Source: Fontibacillus puldeungensis
GTDB taxonomy: Bacteria > Bacillota > Bacilli > Paenibacillales > Paenibacillaceae
Length of the DNA stretch: 64,000 nt
Direction of reading: 5' to 3'
Assembly (NCBI RefSeq): GCF_042678945.1
Contig: NZ_JBHTLM010000002.1
Coordinates: 186,001-250,000, forward strand
This document shows positions 25,847 to 34,156 of the stretch, one piece after another. The notes under the pieces are model-generated. The model searched no databases and was not told the DNA's origin. It worked only from the letters and a program-made list of their open reading frames with translations. The position numbers were made by a program, and so were the translations under genes. How positions within the stretch are numbered: position 1 is the stretch's first letter; each line of letters begins with the position of its first letter.

Positions 25847-26758
25847 ATGTATGAGTGGAATCACATGGTTCAGCTGATGATCGATTGGGTGGACAATAAT
25901 TTAACTCAGGCCCCGTCCCTGCTAAAGATGTCTGAGCAGCTTGGGTATTCGCCGTATTACTGCTCAAGGCAATTCAACGCGCTGACGGGGATGACCTTGC
26001 GGGACTATATCTGGAATCGCCGGATCAGCCGTGCTGCTCTGGAGCTCCGCGACACGGGTGAACGCGTGCTGGATATCGCGGTGAAGTACGGATTTTCTTC
26101 ACAGGAGGCTTTTACCCGGGCATTTGTGAAGGCCTTTGACGTAACTCCAAACGCTTACCGCAAAGACCCGCGACCCATTCGATTAGCTATTCATGCGGAG
26201 GTATTCTCCCCTTATCACTATTTGATGAAGGAGCGGGATCAGATGCGTCAAGTTCATATGCAGCCGGCGGAGATCAAGATCGAGACTATTCCAGCACATA
26301 AGTTTATTGGTATTTGGGATATCACCTCGCAAAACTATGGAGACTTTTGGAACCACGGGCACAACTGCGATGATATTTGCGGTACGCTTGAGAGCATGTC
26401 CAACGTTATACTGTCAGGGCAGCTTAACCAGACCGCAGGATGGTTCTATCAGAACGGACAAAAGGGATACTTGTATGGGATTCCTGTACCGGTCGATTAT
26501 GATGGAGAAATTCCGGCGGGTATGGAGTGTCGGGAAATCCCCGAATCCGAGTATATCGTGTTCTATCATCCGCCCTTTGACTATTTGAAGGATAACGGAG
26601 CCGTGATGGCTACGGTTGAGGAGGTAGCCTGGGATTTTGACCCGAGCCATATGGGCTACGCCTGGGACGAAGAGATCAAGCAGGATTATCAGCGACATTT
26701 TCCCGAGGGGTATGGATACGCTGTGCTCCGGCCTGTGAAAAAGTTAGCACAGTCATAG
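25847..26758 (+). CDS. AraC-family regulator with C-terminal effector-binding domain
   Basis: The 303-residue protein starts with an AraC/XylS DNA-binding domain of two helix-turn-helix motifs (LLKMSEQLGYSPYYCSRQFN and VLDIAVKYGFSSQEAFTRAF, about residues 23-105). A GyrI/SOUL-like effector-binding region follows (about 140-300; IETIPAHKFIGIWD, AGMECREIPESEYIVFYHPP). This domain pair is typical of regulators sensing small hydrophobic or cationic molecules. The ribosome site AAAGGAGGAGG is excellent. It is a single gene with its own terminator. The target is unknown; a close structural relative lies at 57.7 kb. Confidence 0.9.
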   Translation: MYEWNHMVQLMIDWVDNNLTQAPSLLKMSEQLGYSPYYCSRQFNALTGMTLRDYIWNRRISRAALELRDTGERVLDIAVKYGFSSQEAFTRAFVKAFDVTPNAYRKDPRPIRLAIHAEVFSPYHYLMKERDQMRQVHMQPAEIKIETIPAHKFIGIWDITSQNYGDFWNHGHNCDDICGTLESMSNVILSGQLNQTAGWFYQNGQKGYLYGIPVPVDYDGEIPAGMECREIPESEYIVFYHPPFDYLKDNGAVMATVEEVAWDFDPSHMGYAWDEEIKQDYQRHFPEGYGYAVLRPVKKLAQS

Positions 26759-26767
26759 AGAAATACG

Positions 26768-26808
26768 AAAAGCACCGATAGGGACAAACCCGTATTGGTG
26801 CTTTTTTT
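26768..26808 (+). terminator. Terminator after the AraC-family gene
   Basis: AAAAGCACC...ATA pairs with TAT...GGTGCTTTT and runs into a seven-T tract, beginning 10 bp past the stop codon. Confidence 0.88.
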
Positions 26809-26922
26809 GAAGGTAAAGCGCTATACTGGTGGGTTGATGGTGGAGACGGAATAGAATATTAGCGATGATGAAGAAGGTGCAGCTGAAGGCGCGCATAAAG
26901 TCATAAGTCGGCTTGGGGCCGA

Positions 26923-27115
26923 GTCTAACTGTATTTAGTACATCTATTTTTCGCTATTTCTAGGTTAGAGAGAAAATAGATGCATAAAGTACATCTAAAC
27001 GGGCTTGGTATGTCGGTCGACACGAGGTATGGCACTTTTAGATGCACTTTCTGCAATTAAATCGGAAGAATCCGAAAAATTGAGCAAATTAGATGCACTT
27101 TTTACATTTAGATGG
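26923..27115. repeat. Four-unit intergenic element, family A, copy 5
   Basis: TGYA-N5-TRCA units begin at 26930, 26981, 27043 and 27094 (offsets 51, 62, 51). Units 1 and 2 also share long complementary arms (TACATCTATTTT with AAAATAGATG), which could form a cruciform. It abuts a 38-bp tandem repeat without a gap. The stretch 26809-26922 holds nothing recognised. Confidence 0.85.
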
Positions 27116-27240
27116 TGCGTGTACAGATCGCCGCAGCGCAATGGGGACGATGGTGCGTGTACAGATCGCCGCAGCGCAATGGGGACGATGGTGCGTGTAC
27201 AGATCGCTGCAGCACAACGGGCACAATGGTGCCGTGTACG
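27111..27240. repeat. 38-bp tandem repeat, about 3.4 copies
   Basis: Units at 27111, 27149 and 27187 share GATGGTGCGTGTACAGATCG followed by CCGCAGCGCAATGGGGAC. Units 1 and 2 are identical, unit 3 has a few changes, and a broken fourth starts at 27225. The first unit begins inside the last unit of the family A element. No spacers separate the units. Confidence 0.9.
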
Positions 27241-27294
27241 GTACGTGTGCAGAGGCCGAACGGATCGTTCCAATGCACCGCGCACTTGAAACTG

Positions 27295-28992
27295 TCACAC
27301 CGCCGCCGACTTCTCCAGCGTAATAAATCGGCTGAATCCCCCGCCCAAAGCGAGGAGATCCTCCAGGCTTCCCATTTCCGCGATCCGGCCGTTCTCCATA
27401 TAAATGATTTCATCGTACATCATCAATATATCCGGGTTCATATTATGCGTAATCGTAATCAGGGTCAGTCCCGGAAGGCTGAGCAACTTGCTTTCAATTT
27501 CAAAGGCGGTCTGCATATCGATGGCCGATGTTCCTTCATCCAGAACCAGGATCGGCTTGTTACGGATCAGCGCCCGAGCGACGGCAATTCTTTGCCGTTG
27601 ACCTCCGGACAGGCTGGAGCCATTTTCGCTGACCGGGGTGTGCAGGCCCTGCGGCATTTGCAGCAGGAACTTGTTTACTCCGCTCCTTTGGATCGCCGAT
27701 TGTATCGCCTCCTCGGAAAAGTCCTCGTCCAGGCAGATATTTTGCAAAATGTCCGTATCGAACATATACACATTTTGATGGATCGTCGAGACCATCTGCT
27801 GCAGCCGTTCCACATCGAGCTGTTTGAGCTCTACATCATCATAGGAAATCATCCCGTTATATCCTTCATAACAGCCGGTCAGCAGCTTCACTAGTGTCGA
27901 TTTTCCGCACCCGCTTTGCCCGACCAGCGCGTATTTTTTACCCTTATGCAAGGTGAGCTCAATGTCCAGCAGCACATCCTTCTTGTCATCGTAGGCAAAG
28001 CTCAACTGGCTGACCTTCAAATTATCCTGAAACGTAGGCTCCAGCACGCCTTGAAACGAATGATCCTTATAATCCGCCAGTGCATTGATCCGATCAACCA
28101 CCGGCTTCACGCCTTGGATTTTCGGCAGGCTCTGCATGATGATTAGCACGGGTCCGACAAAGCCATTGCTCAGTTGAACTAGAGCGACAAGGCTTCCTGC
28201 CGATAAATGACCGGTAATAATCAAATAAGCAGCGATAAAAATAACGGAAAACTGCGTTAAAATACCCAGGATCTCCGAGACGCTTTCGTTCATCGCCAGC
28301 AGTCGATCGGCGGCAAACCGGGTATTTGCGGCTGCTGCATTTTCCTGACCAAATTTGCGATCGGCGTGTTTGCCCAATGCGAATGACTTGATGACCTCAT
28401 AGCCGGACAATAAGTCCTTTAGCTTCAAGGTGAAGACGGACATTTGTTCGGATACGGCGTTTTGTTTATTTTGCAGCGCACTACCGAACAAAGAGGGAAC
28501 AACAAACATGAGCACCGTGCACACAATCAGAATTCCGGTAACCAAAGGACTAATAAACAGCATGATGGCAAGGGAAAATACAAAGATCACTATGTTTTGC
28601 AGTGTGAGCAGCAGGGGGTTAATGTAGTTTTCTTCGATCAGTTTGATATCGTTGGACAGCGCGGATAAATAATCTGCGGTATTGGTTGTAGAGAAGGCTT
28701 CAAAATTCCTTCTGAATACACCGCGAAATACCTGATCCCGTATGACAATCGTCCAATTTCGAATTAATGCTTTGCTGGATATCGCATAAATATAGCTGAG
28801 GAGGCCTAGCAGTAGAACATAACCAATCGAGAAGAATAGGGTTTGCCAAAAAAGCTCCATATTACCCTGAATAGCGGCATCGATAATCCGTTGCAAAAGA
28901 ATAGCGATGAGCACACTTGCGGCCGAAACGATGATGCTGAATAGGACTGTCACCGCGATCAGCCATCTATTTTTCCTTAGAGCCTGTTTCAT
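27295..28992 (-). CDS. ABC transporter, fused membrane and ATP-binding domains
   Basis: The 565-residue half-transporter has six membrane helices in its first 310 residues and a nucleotide-binding domain after about 330: Walker A GQSGCGKST, signature LSGGQRQRIAVARAL, Walker B ILVLDEGTSAID and switch histidine in TITHN. It resembles homodimeric exporters of drugs, peptides or lipids. The start has a good site (GGAGGGTGA). The ArsR-type gene upstream on the same strand ends in its own terminator, and dyads of TTAGA-N6-TCTAA type lie in this gene's promoter region, so it is probably regulated by that protein. Substrate unknown. Confidence 0.92.
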   Translation of the reverse strand: MKQALRKNRWLIAVTVLFSIIVSAASVLIAILLQRIIDAAIQGNMELFWQTLFFSIGYVLLLGLLSYIYAISSKALIRNWTIVIRDQVFRGVFRRNFEAFSTTNTADYLSALSNDIKLIEENYINPLLLTLQNIVIFVFSLAIMLFISPLVTGILIVCTVLMFVVPSLFGSALQNKQNAVSEQMSVFTLKLKDLLSGYEVIKSFALGKHADRKFGQENAAAANTRFAADRLLAMNESVSEILGILTQFSVIFIAAYLIITGHLSAGSLVALVQLSNGFVGPVLIIMQSLPKIQGVKPVVDRINALADYKDHSFQGVLEPTFQDNLKVSQLSFAYDDKKDVLLDIELTLHKGKKYALVGQSGCGKSTLVKLLTGCYEGYNGMISYDDVELKQLDVERLQQMVSTIHQNVYMFDTDILQNICLDEDFSEEAIQSAIQRSGVNKFLLQMPQGLHTPVSENGSSLSGGQRQRIAVARALIRNKPILVLDEGTSAIDMQTAFEIESKLLSLPGLTLITITHNMNPDILMMYDEIIYMENGRIAEMGSLEDLLALGGGFSRFITLEKSAAV

Positions 28993-29008
28993 GAGTCACC
29001 CTCCAGTA

Positions 29009-29086
29009 TTAGATCGTATTCTAATTTGTGAGATGAATATATCACATAAATAAAATAAATGTCAAATGTATAAGATAATAATCTAA
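29009..29086 (-). promoter_or_regulatory. Putative operator dyads upstream of the ABC exporter
   Basis: Two similar inverted repeats, TTAGA-N6-TCTAA at 29009-29024 and TAAGA-N6-TCTAA at 29071-29086, lie between the exporter start and the regulator's terminator. A single TCTAA half-site in a similar AT-rich setting (TTATCTAATTCATTATA) occurs before the ArsR-type gene at 30232-30248. They are candidate binding sites for that regulator. Confidence 0.5.
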
Positions 29087-29096
29087 TTCTATTCAT

Positions 29097-29132
29097 AAAA
29101 AAACTTCCCGCAAGCAGGCTTGCCGGGAAGTT
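29097..29132 (-). terminator. Terminator of the ArsR-type gene
   Basis: On the minus strand AACTTCCCGGCAAGC pairs with GCTTGCGGGAAGTT and runs into a T-tract. It lies 14 bp after the regulator's stop codon and separates it from the exporter gene. Confidence 0.88.
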
Positions 29133-29145
29133 GAATACTTGCGAG

Positions 29146-30195
29146 CTACAGCAAAAATTGCTCAAGCTCATGCAGGAATTGTTTGATGTTGTCCTGGTCC
29201 AGATGATAATACACTTTTCCGTTCTTTTTCTCTATCGTGACCAATCCGCAAGCCAGCAGCACATTCATATGGTGGGACATCGTTGCGGCGGTCAGACCAA
29301 GCTGCTCGGCGATTTCCAGATTATATTTCGGACTGACCTTAAGCGAAGCCAGAATTTGCAGCTTGCTGTTATCGCCCATCGCCTTTAATTTAATGAGCAG
29401 CAAATCGAGGGAGGGAGCGCCGGTTTTCCGAGTTATGGGCAAAAAATCTACAAGGAGGCCGCAATAACAGCGTTTCATGAACACGACCTGAGCTAGCGGC
29501 ATAATTAAGGATGGATGTACGATAGGTTCATCGGTAAACATACCGACCAGCTTGAAAAACTGATCGTCCTGTTGTTTTTGCACCGACTCCGTATATTTAT
29601 GAATCAGCTTGTCCAGAGGTTTCTGAACGTCCTGTTTCGCTTGCTCAAAAGCCGGAAGGTTGCTGTGAACAATGGCGACCAGCTGCTGAATATACCTGCG
29701 CGGGTGCTGCAGCACGGCCATCAGCTTCCATTTCATGCCTACTTCAAACGGGCACTTGTCTAAAAAAGCGACGATTTGGTCTAAAGTTTGGATGTTTTCG
29801 GGCGAAAGCTCCTTTGGAAGGTCTTTTTGAATGTCCTCATCTCTGGCGAGCATCTTTAGAATTTCCAACCGGGCGGTATCCCCCTTGATCTTCTCAGGTG
29901 CAGCCAGCCATCTAGCGTTCTCACTGAGGATCGAATGGAGAAGGTGGAAAAACATGTCGTCTTCATCATTGAAAAAGAACTCGGCTCGTTCATCCCACTG
30001 TCTTCCTTTTACGAAGGAATGAATATATTTGTCCACCAGCTTCAGGTGCTTATTGTAAAAGGCTTCCCCGTCCATTCCAAACTCGCCTAACTCCGTAATC
30101 ATGTCGCGTTTGTATTTGTCCCCGCGCAAGCTTACATACAGCAGCCCCATCGTTTCAAAGACCGGGTCCAGCTCGGTTTGAATGTTAAGTTTCAT
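29146..30195 (-). CDS. ArsR-type winged-helix regulator with long N-terminal domain
   Basis: The 349-residue protein ends in an ArsR-family winged helix (KAMGDNSKLQILASLKVSPK, then NLEIAEQLGLTAATMSHHMN and KNGKVYYHL). About 265 residues precede it, forming an all-helical region of the kind found in larger ArsR relatives; no cysteine metal-binding motif (such as ELCVCDL) is present, so metal sensing is unlikely. The ATG at 30195 was chosen for GGAGG ten bases upstream; eight further upstream codons lack a site. It is placed to regulate the adjacent ABC exporter. Confidence 0.86.
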   Translation of the reverse strand: MKLNIQTELDPVFETMGLLYVSLRGDKYKRDMITELGEFGMDGEAFYNKHLKLVDKYIHSFVKGRQWDERAEFFFNDEDDMFFHLLHSILSENARWLAAPEKIKGDTARLEILKMLARDEDIQKDLPKELSPENIQTLDQIVAFLDKCPFEVGMKWKLMAVLQHPRRYIQQLVAIVHSNLPAFEQAKQDVQKPLDKLIHKYTESVQKQQDDQFFKLVGMFTDEPIVHPSLIMPLAQVVFMKRCYCGLLVDFLPITRKTGAPSLDLLLIKLKAMGDNSKLQILASLKVSPKYNLEIAEQLGLTAATMSHHMNVLLACGLVTIEKKNGKVYYHLDQDNIKQFLHELEQFLL

Positions 30196-30284
30196 GTTTA
30201 TGGCGCCTCCATGCTCCATCTCATTTGGTCATTATCTAATTCATTATATTTGCATAAAACTTAAGGTTCAAGTAGCCAAACTGC

Positions 30285-30322
30285 AAAAAGGCCCCTTTCC
30301 TCCTATATAGAAGAAAAGGGGC
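30285..30322 (-). terminator. Terminator of the stalk-domain gene
   Basis: On the minus strand AGCCCCTTTTCTTC pairs with GGAGGAAAGGGGCC around a TATATA loop and ends in TTTTT. Confidence 0.83.
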
Positions 30323-30342
30323 TAATAGAAACTTAGGTGTTA

Positions 30343-31215
30343 TTAATAAATAGCGATTTTTTCCAGCCAGTAGTCTGTTTGTTTATATGGAATAGAGTAG
30401 GAAACTTGAACATCTAAAGAAGAAAAGGCATCAAAACCTTTAGGCCGAACTGAATATTGGACATTTCCTGTAATATCACTTTTATAAGTAGAACTGATTT
30501 CTACATCAGAGACAGTCATGGAATTAATGGCATCCGCCCACTTCGAAAGGATGTCTTTTTTGTTTGCATTTCGCATGCCTTCTACTTTTTTATGTAGATT
30601 TTCTATTGAACCCTTAGGGCCATCCCAAAAATGAGAGGTACCAGGGTTACCGATAGAAGCATTTACAAAGCTATCGAGGCTGGCATAATCTTCTGTTTTA
30701 ACAGCATCCGCGAAAGCTTTGAAAAAGGCCAAGGCATATTCTTTATTTTGAGAGGCAAATTTGTCCTTGTTAAAATCAGAGGATATTTTGGAAGGAAAAC
30801 CGCCTGATACTGTATGTTCAGTGTTTTTGCTCTCTGTCTTTGGAGTTTCTGTAGAAGGCGTAGGAGCTGGAACGTTAGTGGAGTTGTCTTTGCTTGGAAT
30901 TCCAGCATCAGATGCCGCACTATCAGTAGATATCTCGATAGTTTGTGTACCATTATTCCATTTTACTGTAGCGCCAAGGGCTTCGGCGAGGGCTTTAGCA
31001 GATACATAACTATGGCCATCATAAACCAATGGATACATAGGTGAGCCTTCGCTATAAATATTGATTGCTTTTCCATTTACCTCGATTTGAATATTCGAGT
31101 TTTGGTAAGCGGTTACTTTTTTTAGCGCAGAACTTGCATAGGCAACCGCTCCAACAGCAATGACCATAGATAAAGCAGTGGTAGAGATTAAGATTTTAGC
31201 AGATAGCTTTTTCAT
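30343..31215 (-). CDS. Secreted stalk-domain (copper amine oxidase N-like) protein
   Basis: The 290-residue protein has a signal peptide (ILISTTALSMVIAVGAVAYA, cleaved near residue 28), then one stalk domain (about 40-100; IQIEVNGKAINIYSEGSPMY, VSAKALAEALGATVKWNN). A low-complexity Ser/Thr/Pro linker (about 105-140) leads to a C-terminal NTF2-like alpha/beta domain (ALAFFKAFADAVKTEDYAS, WADAINSMTVSDVEI). Such proteins are abundant in Paenibacillus and presumed to sit in the cell wall. No enzyme motif is visible. It has its own terminator; gap 31216-31456 shows only its promoter region. Confidence 0.83.
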   Translation of the reverse strand: MKKLSAKILISTTALSMVIAVGAVAYASSALKKVTAYQNSNIQIEVNGKAINIYSEGSPMYPLVYDGHSYVSAKALAEALGATVKWNNGTQTIEISTDSAASDAGIPSKDNSTNVPAPTPSTETPKTESKNTEHTVSGGFPSKISSDFNKDKFASQNKEYALAFFKAFADAVKTEDYASLDSFVNASIGNPGTSHFWDGPKGSIENLHKKVEGMRNANKKDILSKWADAINSMTVSDVEISSTYKSDITGNVQYSVRPKGFDAFSSLDVQVSYSIPYKQTDYWLEKIAIY

Positions 31216-31456
31216 AATAACACCCCGTTAACTATAGAATGTGCATAAACAAAGTAGTTCCTTAGTAATAGGGAATTACCCGCGCTTTTGGAATATGCGT
31301 TGTTTGATTATGCAACTTTCACGATACAGGAAAATTATGCCATGGTCAATATAATATATAATTCTTTAGTAGGATTATCATTTTGGATAGAATAAGCCAA
31401 AGGAACTAACTAGATTAATTCTTTGTTACTATACACTATTAACAGATACATGAAGA

Positions 31457-31510
31457 CAAAAAAAGCCGCCTAGAAAGGTCAAAGGTTTGACTCTCCAGGC
31501 AGCTTTTTTT
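31457..31510. terminator. Terminator of the coat protein gene
   Basis: AAAAAAAGCCGCCTAG... pairs imperfectly with ...CAGGCAGCTTTTTTT, with an inner GGTCAAAGGTTTGAC stem. It can act in both directions and directly follows the coat gene stop on the minus strand. Confidence 0.82.
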
Positions 31511-31513
31511 CCA

Positions 31514-32143
31514 TTACATATATTGCTGGGGCATTTGGTTCCCCATTTGCGTTGCGGTGCCATAAGCATCGAGGTAGGTATTCATCGTTTGATCCTTCAA
31601 GGTAGGCATTTGGTAGTAGCCTTTTTGGTTGGCATACTGGAAACACTCATAAGCCATATCGGCTGTCCGGTTGGCTCCGGTTTGCATCATTTGACGAAGC
31701 ACGGGGTTAGCCATTTCCAGAGTGGCTTTCATCTTCATGGAAGCGGAATGCTTATGGCAGCTTAGCATGAAGCCAGCTACATCGGAATCATCAACCTGCT
31801 CATAGCTGGTATTCGGAGTTTGCGTTGGTGGTTGACGCAAACCGTACATTGGCTGGAAGTTTTGATTCATCTGCATTCCGCTCTGAGTCATCTGCATGCC
31901 CCCTTGGGTCAAGTGCTTCTGACCGCGGGCAGGCATTGCTTCGGAACCGCCTAATTGATGCGCAGTCTGAACCAGGTTGTTATATTCCATCGTCATCATT
32001 TGCATATGGTTGTTCATCATCGATTGCAGCTGAGGGTCTTTCGCATAGGGGCGGTAAAGCTGCATCGTGTTCAATCCGTTAATGCAATCGGACAAAATAT
32101 CATGCAAATCCAATACTTCATGTGCGCCAAGTGTTTTATTCAT
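31514..32143 (-). CDS. CotF-type spore coat protein
   Basis: The 209-residue protein matches the CotF coat family: an N-terminal helical pair (EVLDLHDILSDCINGLNTMQ) and a C-terminal helical domain (DSDVAGFMLSCHKHSASMKM, ANRTADMAYECFQYANQKGY). A Met/Gln-rich linker (MQMTQSGMQMNQNFQPMYGL) joins them. CotF-like proteins are layered on the spore surface; expression late in sporulation from a sigma-K promoter is expected but was not identified. The ATG at 32143 was preferred over one four codons upstream because GGAGG lies in front of it. It supports a spore-forming host. Confidence 0.9.
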   Translation of the reverse strand: MNKTLGAHEVLDLHDILSDCINGLNTMQLYRPYAKDPQLQSMMNNHMQMMTMEYNNLVQTAHQLGGSEAMPARGQKHLTQGGMQMTQSGMQMNQNFQPMYGLRQPPTQTPNTSYEQVDDSDVAGFMLSCHKHSASMKMKATLEMANPVLRQMMQTGANRTADMAYECFQYANQKGYYQMPTLKDQTMNTYLDAYGTATQMGNQMPQQYM

Positions 32144-32232
32144 GTTAGCCTCCATAGAGTTAGTTTTTGACAGACAGATTCATTTTTCTCCAGCATATCC
32201 CAATCTATGCATGAATCTTGTGTGAACTAACA

Positions 32233-33882
32233 TCAATGTCTGTCAGTATATTCAAAAAAATGGCGTAACTTAAGCGCCAGCTTGATGTTGAAAAGGTCCT
32301 CTGTAGAATTTACGTCGCAGTGGAGTACTTTGCTTATGGCTGTAAGACGGGCACGCAAAGTGTTTTTATGAATAAACAGCTGTTTTTCGGTGGTGGTCTT
32401 TGAACAATTATTAGCCAGGTACAGCTCTATAGTCTCCAATAGCTGCGTGTGATACTTTTGGTCGTGCTCCATCAAAGGTGTGATATAAGTACCATAAAAG
32501 CTGCGCAAAAAGTGTGCATCCAGTTTCCCTTCATTGTCCATAAAGAATTTCAGTACCCCCAGGCTGCTGTAATAGCAAAATAGCTGGTTGCTTTTTATGG
32601 ATAGAAGATAATTTGCAGTACGTTCGGCCTGAACAAATGCCTTCTTAATTTCATGTAAAGGCGTGGAATCGCTGACCCCAATGTATACTCGGGATAGATT
32701 TGTGGTTGTGAGGAATATGTTGCGCAGTTGCGACAATAATACGGCTAAATTTTCGGTAGGATAAGGGATAAGCAGAATTTGAGAATTGGACTTTTCAAAT
32801 ACGAGAATATGGTTGCTGTTGCTGATTTGTCGCTCCGCCATCTCATGGAACTGACCCAGCCGGCTATTTTGCTGTACAAATGAGTCGATATTTCCAAACT
32901 CCTCATACAGGAATTGCACCACATAATATTTGCGGTGTATTTTTTTGCCTGTAGGGGCCAAAAGTGCCTCTGCGCGCGCCTGAGTAAGATTGCTCTCCTG
33001 CAGAAGCTGATCCATTAACAGTCCATTGAAACGGCGTGTGGCATTGCTGATCTCAATCAACTTCGTGGAATGCAAAGCAACAATCAGCCCCAATTGTTGA
33101 ATTTTGACGATTTCGGTTGGTGGGAGCTCGGAGATACTTTCATCCAATGCCAGCACAACATAACCGTATTTGGTATGCTCCAATGAAACTGGGTAAAACA
33201 GCAGCTTTAGATGCAGAGAGCGGAGCGATTTACTCGTATATGAATAGATGGGAATAATGCTGTTATCGTCTAATGTCTGAAAATGAATCTCGGAGTACTG
33301 CAGCAGATCCTGAGTGATGTTGCGCGTGTACTCTTTCCAATCAAAATTGCTGGAAAAGCCGATCAAATATAAGTCGTTATCCATGATGGCATGGCTAAGC
33401 CCGGTGGATTCATGCATTTTTGTACAAATTTCCGATAATGATACGCCATCGAGCATGGCACGCATCAACGTAAAGTGAATTTTTTGCCCTTCTTCAATCA
33501 TTAGGTAAGGTTTGCGCACAATGTGCTTGAGAATAGGATTCATAATTTGACCCCAGTTGCAATAAGCCGGGGCCAGGATGACCGGGAAGCCTACTTCATC
33601 ACAATATTCAAAAAGTTCCTGAGGAATCATGCGGGTAAACTTGTCCTTCGTCACTATACCTGCGATGCCCTTCCCCATCAATGCATCTACAAGCTTTCTT
33701 GAGAAGCATTGTTCAAACAGGACCCCTGCGATCACAAGTTCACCGCCATTCAGCCAATCCACGATCTCAGGAATATCCATAATCGTTACCGTTGTAATTT
33801 CACGGTCGAGTCCTGAGGAGCCTGCCTTCAACTGTGCCTCTTTTAGCTGTTCGATTGAAAGGGCGTCTCGTACAGAAATCAT
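32233..33882 (-). CDS. PucR-family transcriptional regulator
   Basis: The 549-residue protein has the PucR layout: an N-terminal ligand-binding domain (1-120; ITTVTIMDIPEIVDWLNGGE is its hallmark), a GGDEF-like middle region, and a C-terminal PucR helix-turn-helix (ETIELYLANNCSKTTTEKQL, then FIHKNTLRARLTAISKVL). Family members activate catabolic operons for purines, ureides or amino compounds. It is divergent from the carbamoyltransferase operon, with 274 bp between starts that contain a cre-like site and a palindrome, so it is the likely activator of that operon. The ribosome site GTAGGAGGGGG is strong. Confidence 0.93.
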   Translation of the reverse strand: MISVRDALSIEQLKEAQLKAGSSGLDREITTVTIMDIPEIVDWLNGGELVIAGVLFEQCFSRKLVDALMGKGIAGIVTKDKFTRMIPQELFEYCDEVGFPVILAPAYCNWGQIMNPILKHIVRKPYLMIEEGQKIHFTLMRAMLDGVSLSEICTKMHESTGLSHAIMDNDLYLIGFSSNFDWKEYTRNITQDLLQYSEIHFQTLDDNSIIPIYSYTSKSLRSLHLKLLFYPVSLEHTKYGYVVLALDESISELPPTEIVKIQQLGLIVALHSTKLIEISNATRRFNGLLMDQLLQESNLTQARAEALLAPTGKKIHRKYYVVQFLYEEFGNIDSFVQQNSRLGQFHEMAERQISNSNHILVFEKSNSQILLIPYPTENLAVLLSQLRNIFLTTTNLSRVYIGVSDSTPLHEIKKAFVQAERTANYLLSIKSNQLFCYYSSLGVLKFFMDNEGKLDAHFLRSFYGTYITPLMEHDQKYHTQLLETIELYLANNCSKTTTEKQLFIHKNTLRARLTAISKVLHCDVNSTEDLFNIKLALKLRHFFEYTDRH

Positions 33883-33934
33883 AAAACCCCCTCCTACTAT
33901 GTTTCATAACAAAACAATACGCTGTGCTTGTGAA

Positions 33935-33948
33935 TGTAAACGCATACA
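33935..33948. promoter_or_regulatory. Catabolite-responsive element (cre)
   Basis: TGTAAACGCATACA matches the CcpA consensus TGWAANCGNTNWCA at 13 of 14 positions. It lies 53 bp before pucR and 209 bp before the carbamoyltransferase gene, so carbon catabolite repression of either gene is likely. Confidence 0.65.
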
Positions 33949-34020
33949 ATATAGCATAGGTAGATTTGGAAATCAACGATATGAACCCTGTACAAAAGTA
34001 TAAAAAATCGCTCAAAGAAA

Positions 34021-34034
34021 TGTACCTTCGTACA
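34021..34034. promoter_or_regulatory. Palindrome in the pucR/carbamoyltransferase gap
   Basis: TGTAC-CTTC-GTACA is a perfect 5-bp dyad midway between the divergent genes. A further GTACA occurs at about 33991. It is a candidate PucR operator. Confidence 0.4.
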
Positions 34035-34156
34035 ATTGTGAAATAATGAGCAAATCGGTACACTTTAGGCGTATCAAGCAATGGCAACGGCATTTTGGGC
34101 CCAAAAACGCCAACCACCATAACCTCATTTTATATCACTTTTGCGGAGGGAAGACG

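Noticed and set aside
9155..27240. 36-bp and 38-bp arrays as possible CRISPR repeats
   Set aside because: The units are directly adjacent with no unique spacers, and no cas genes are present.
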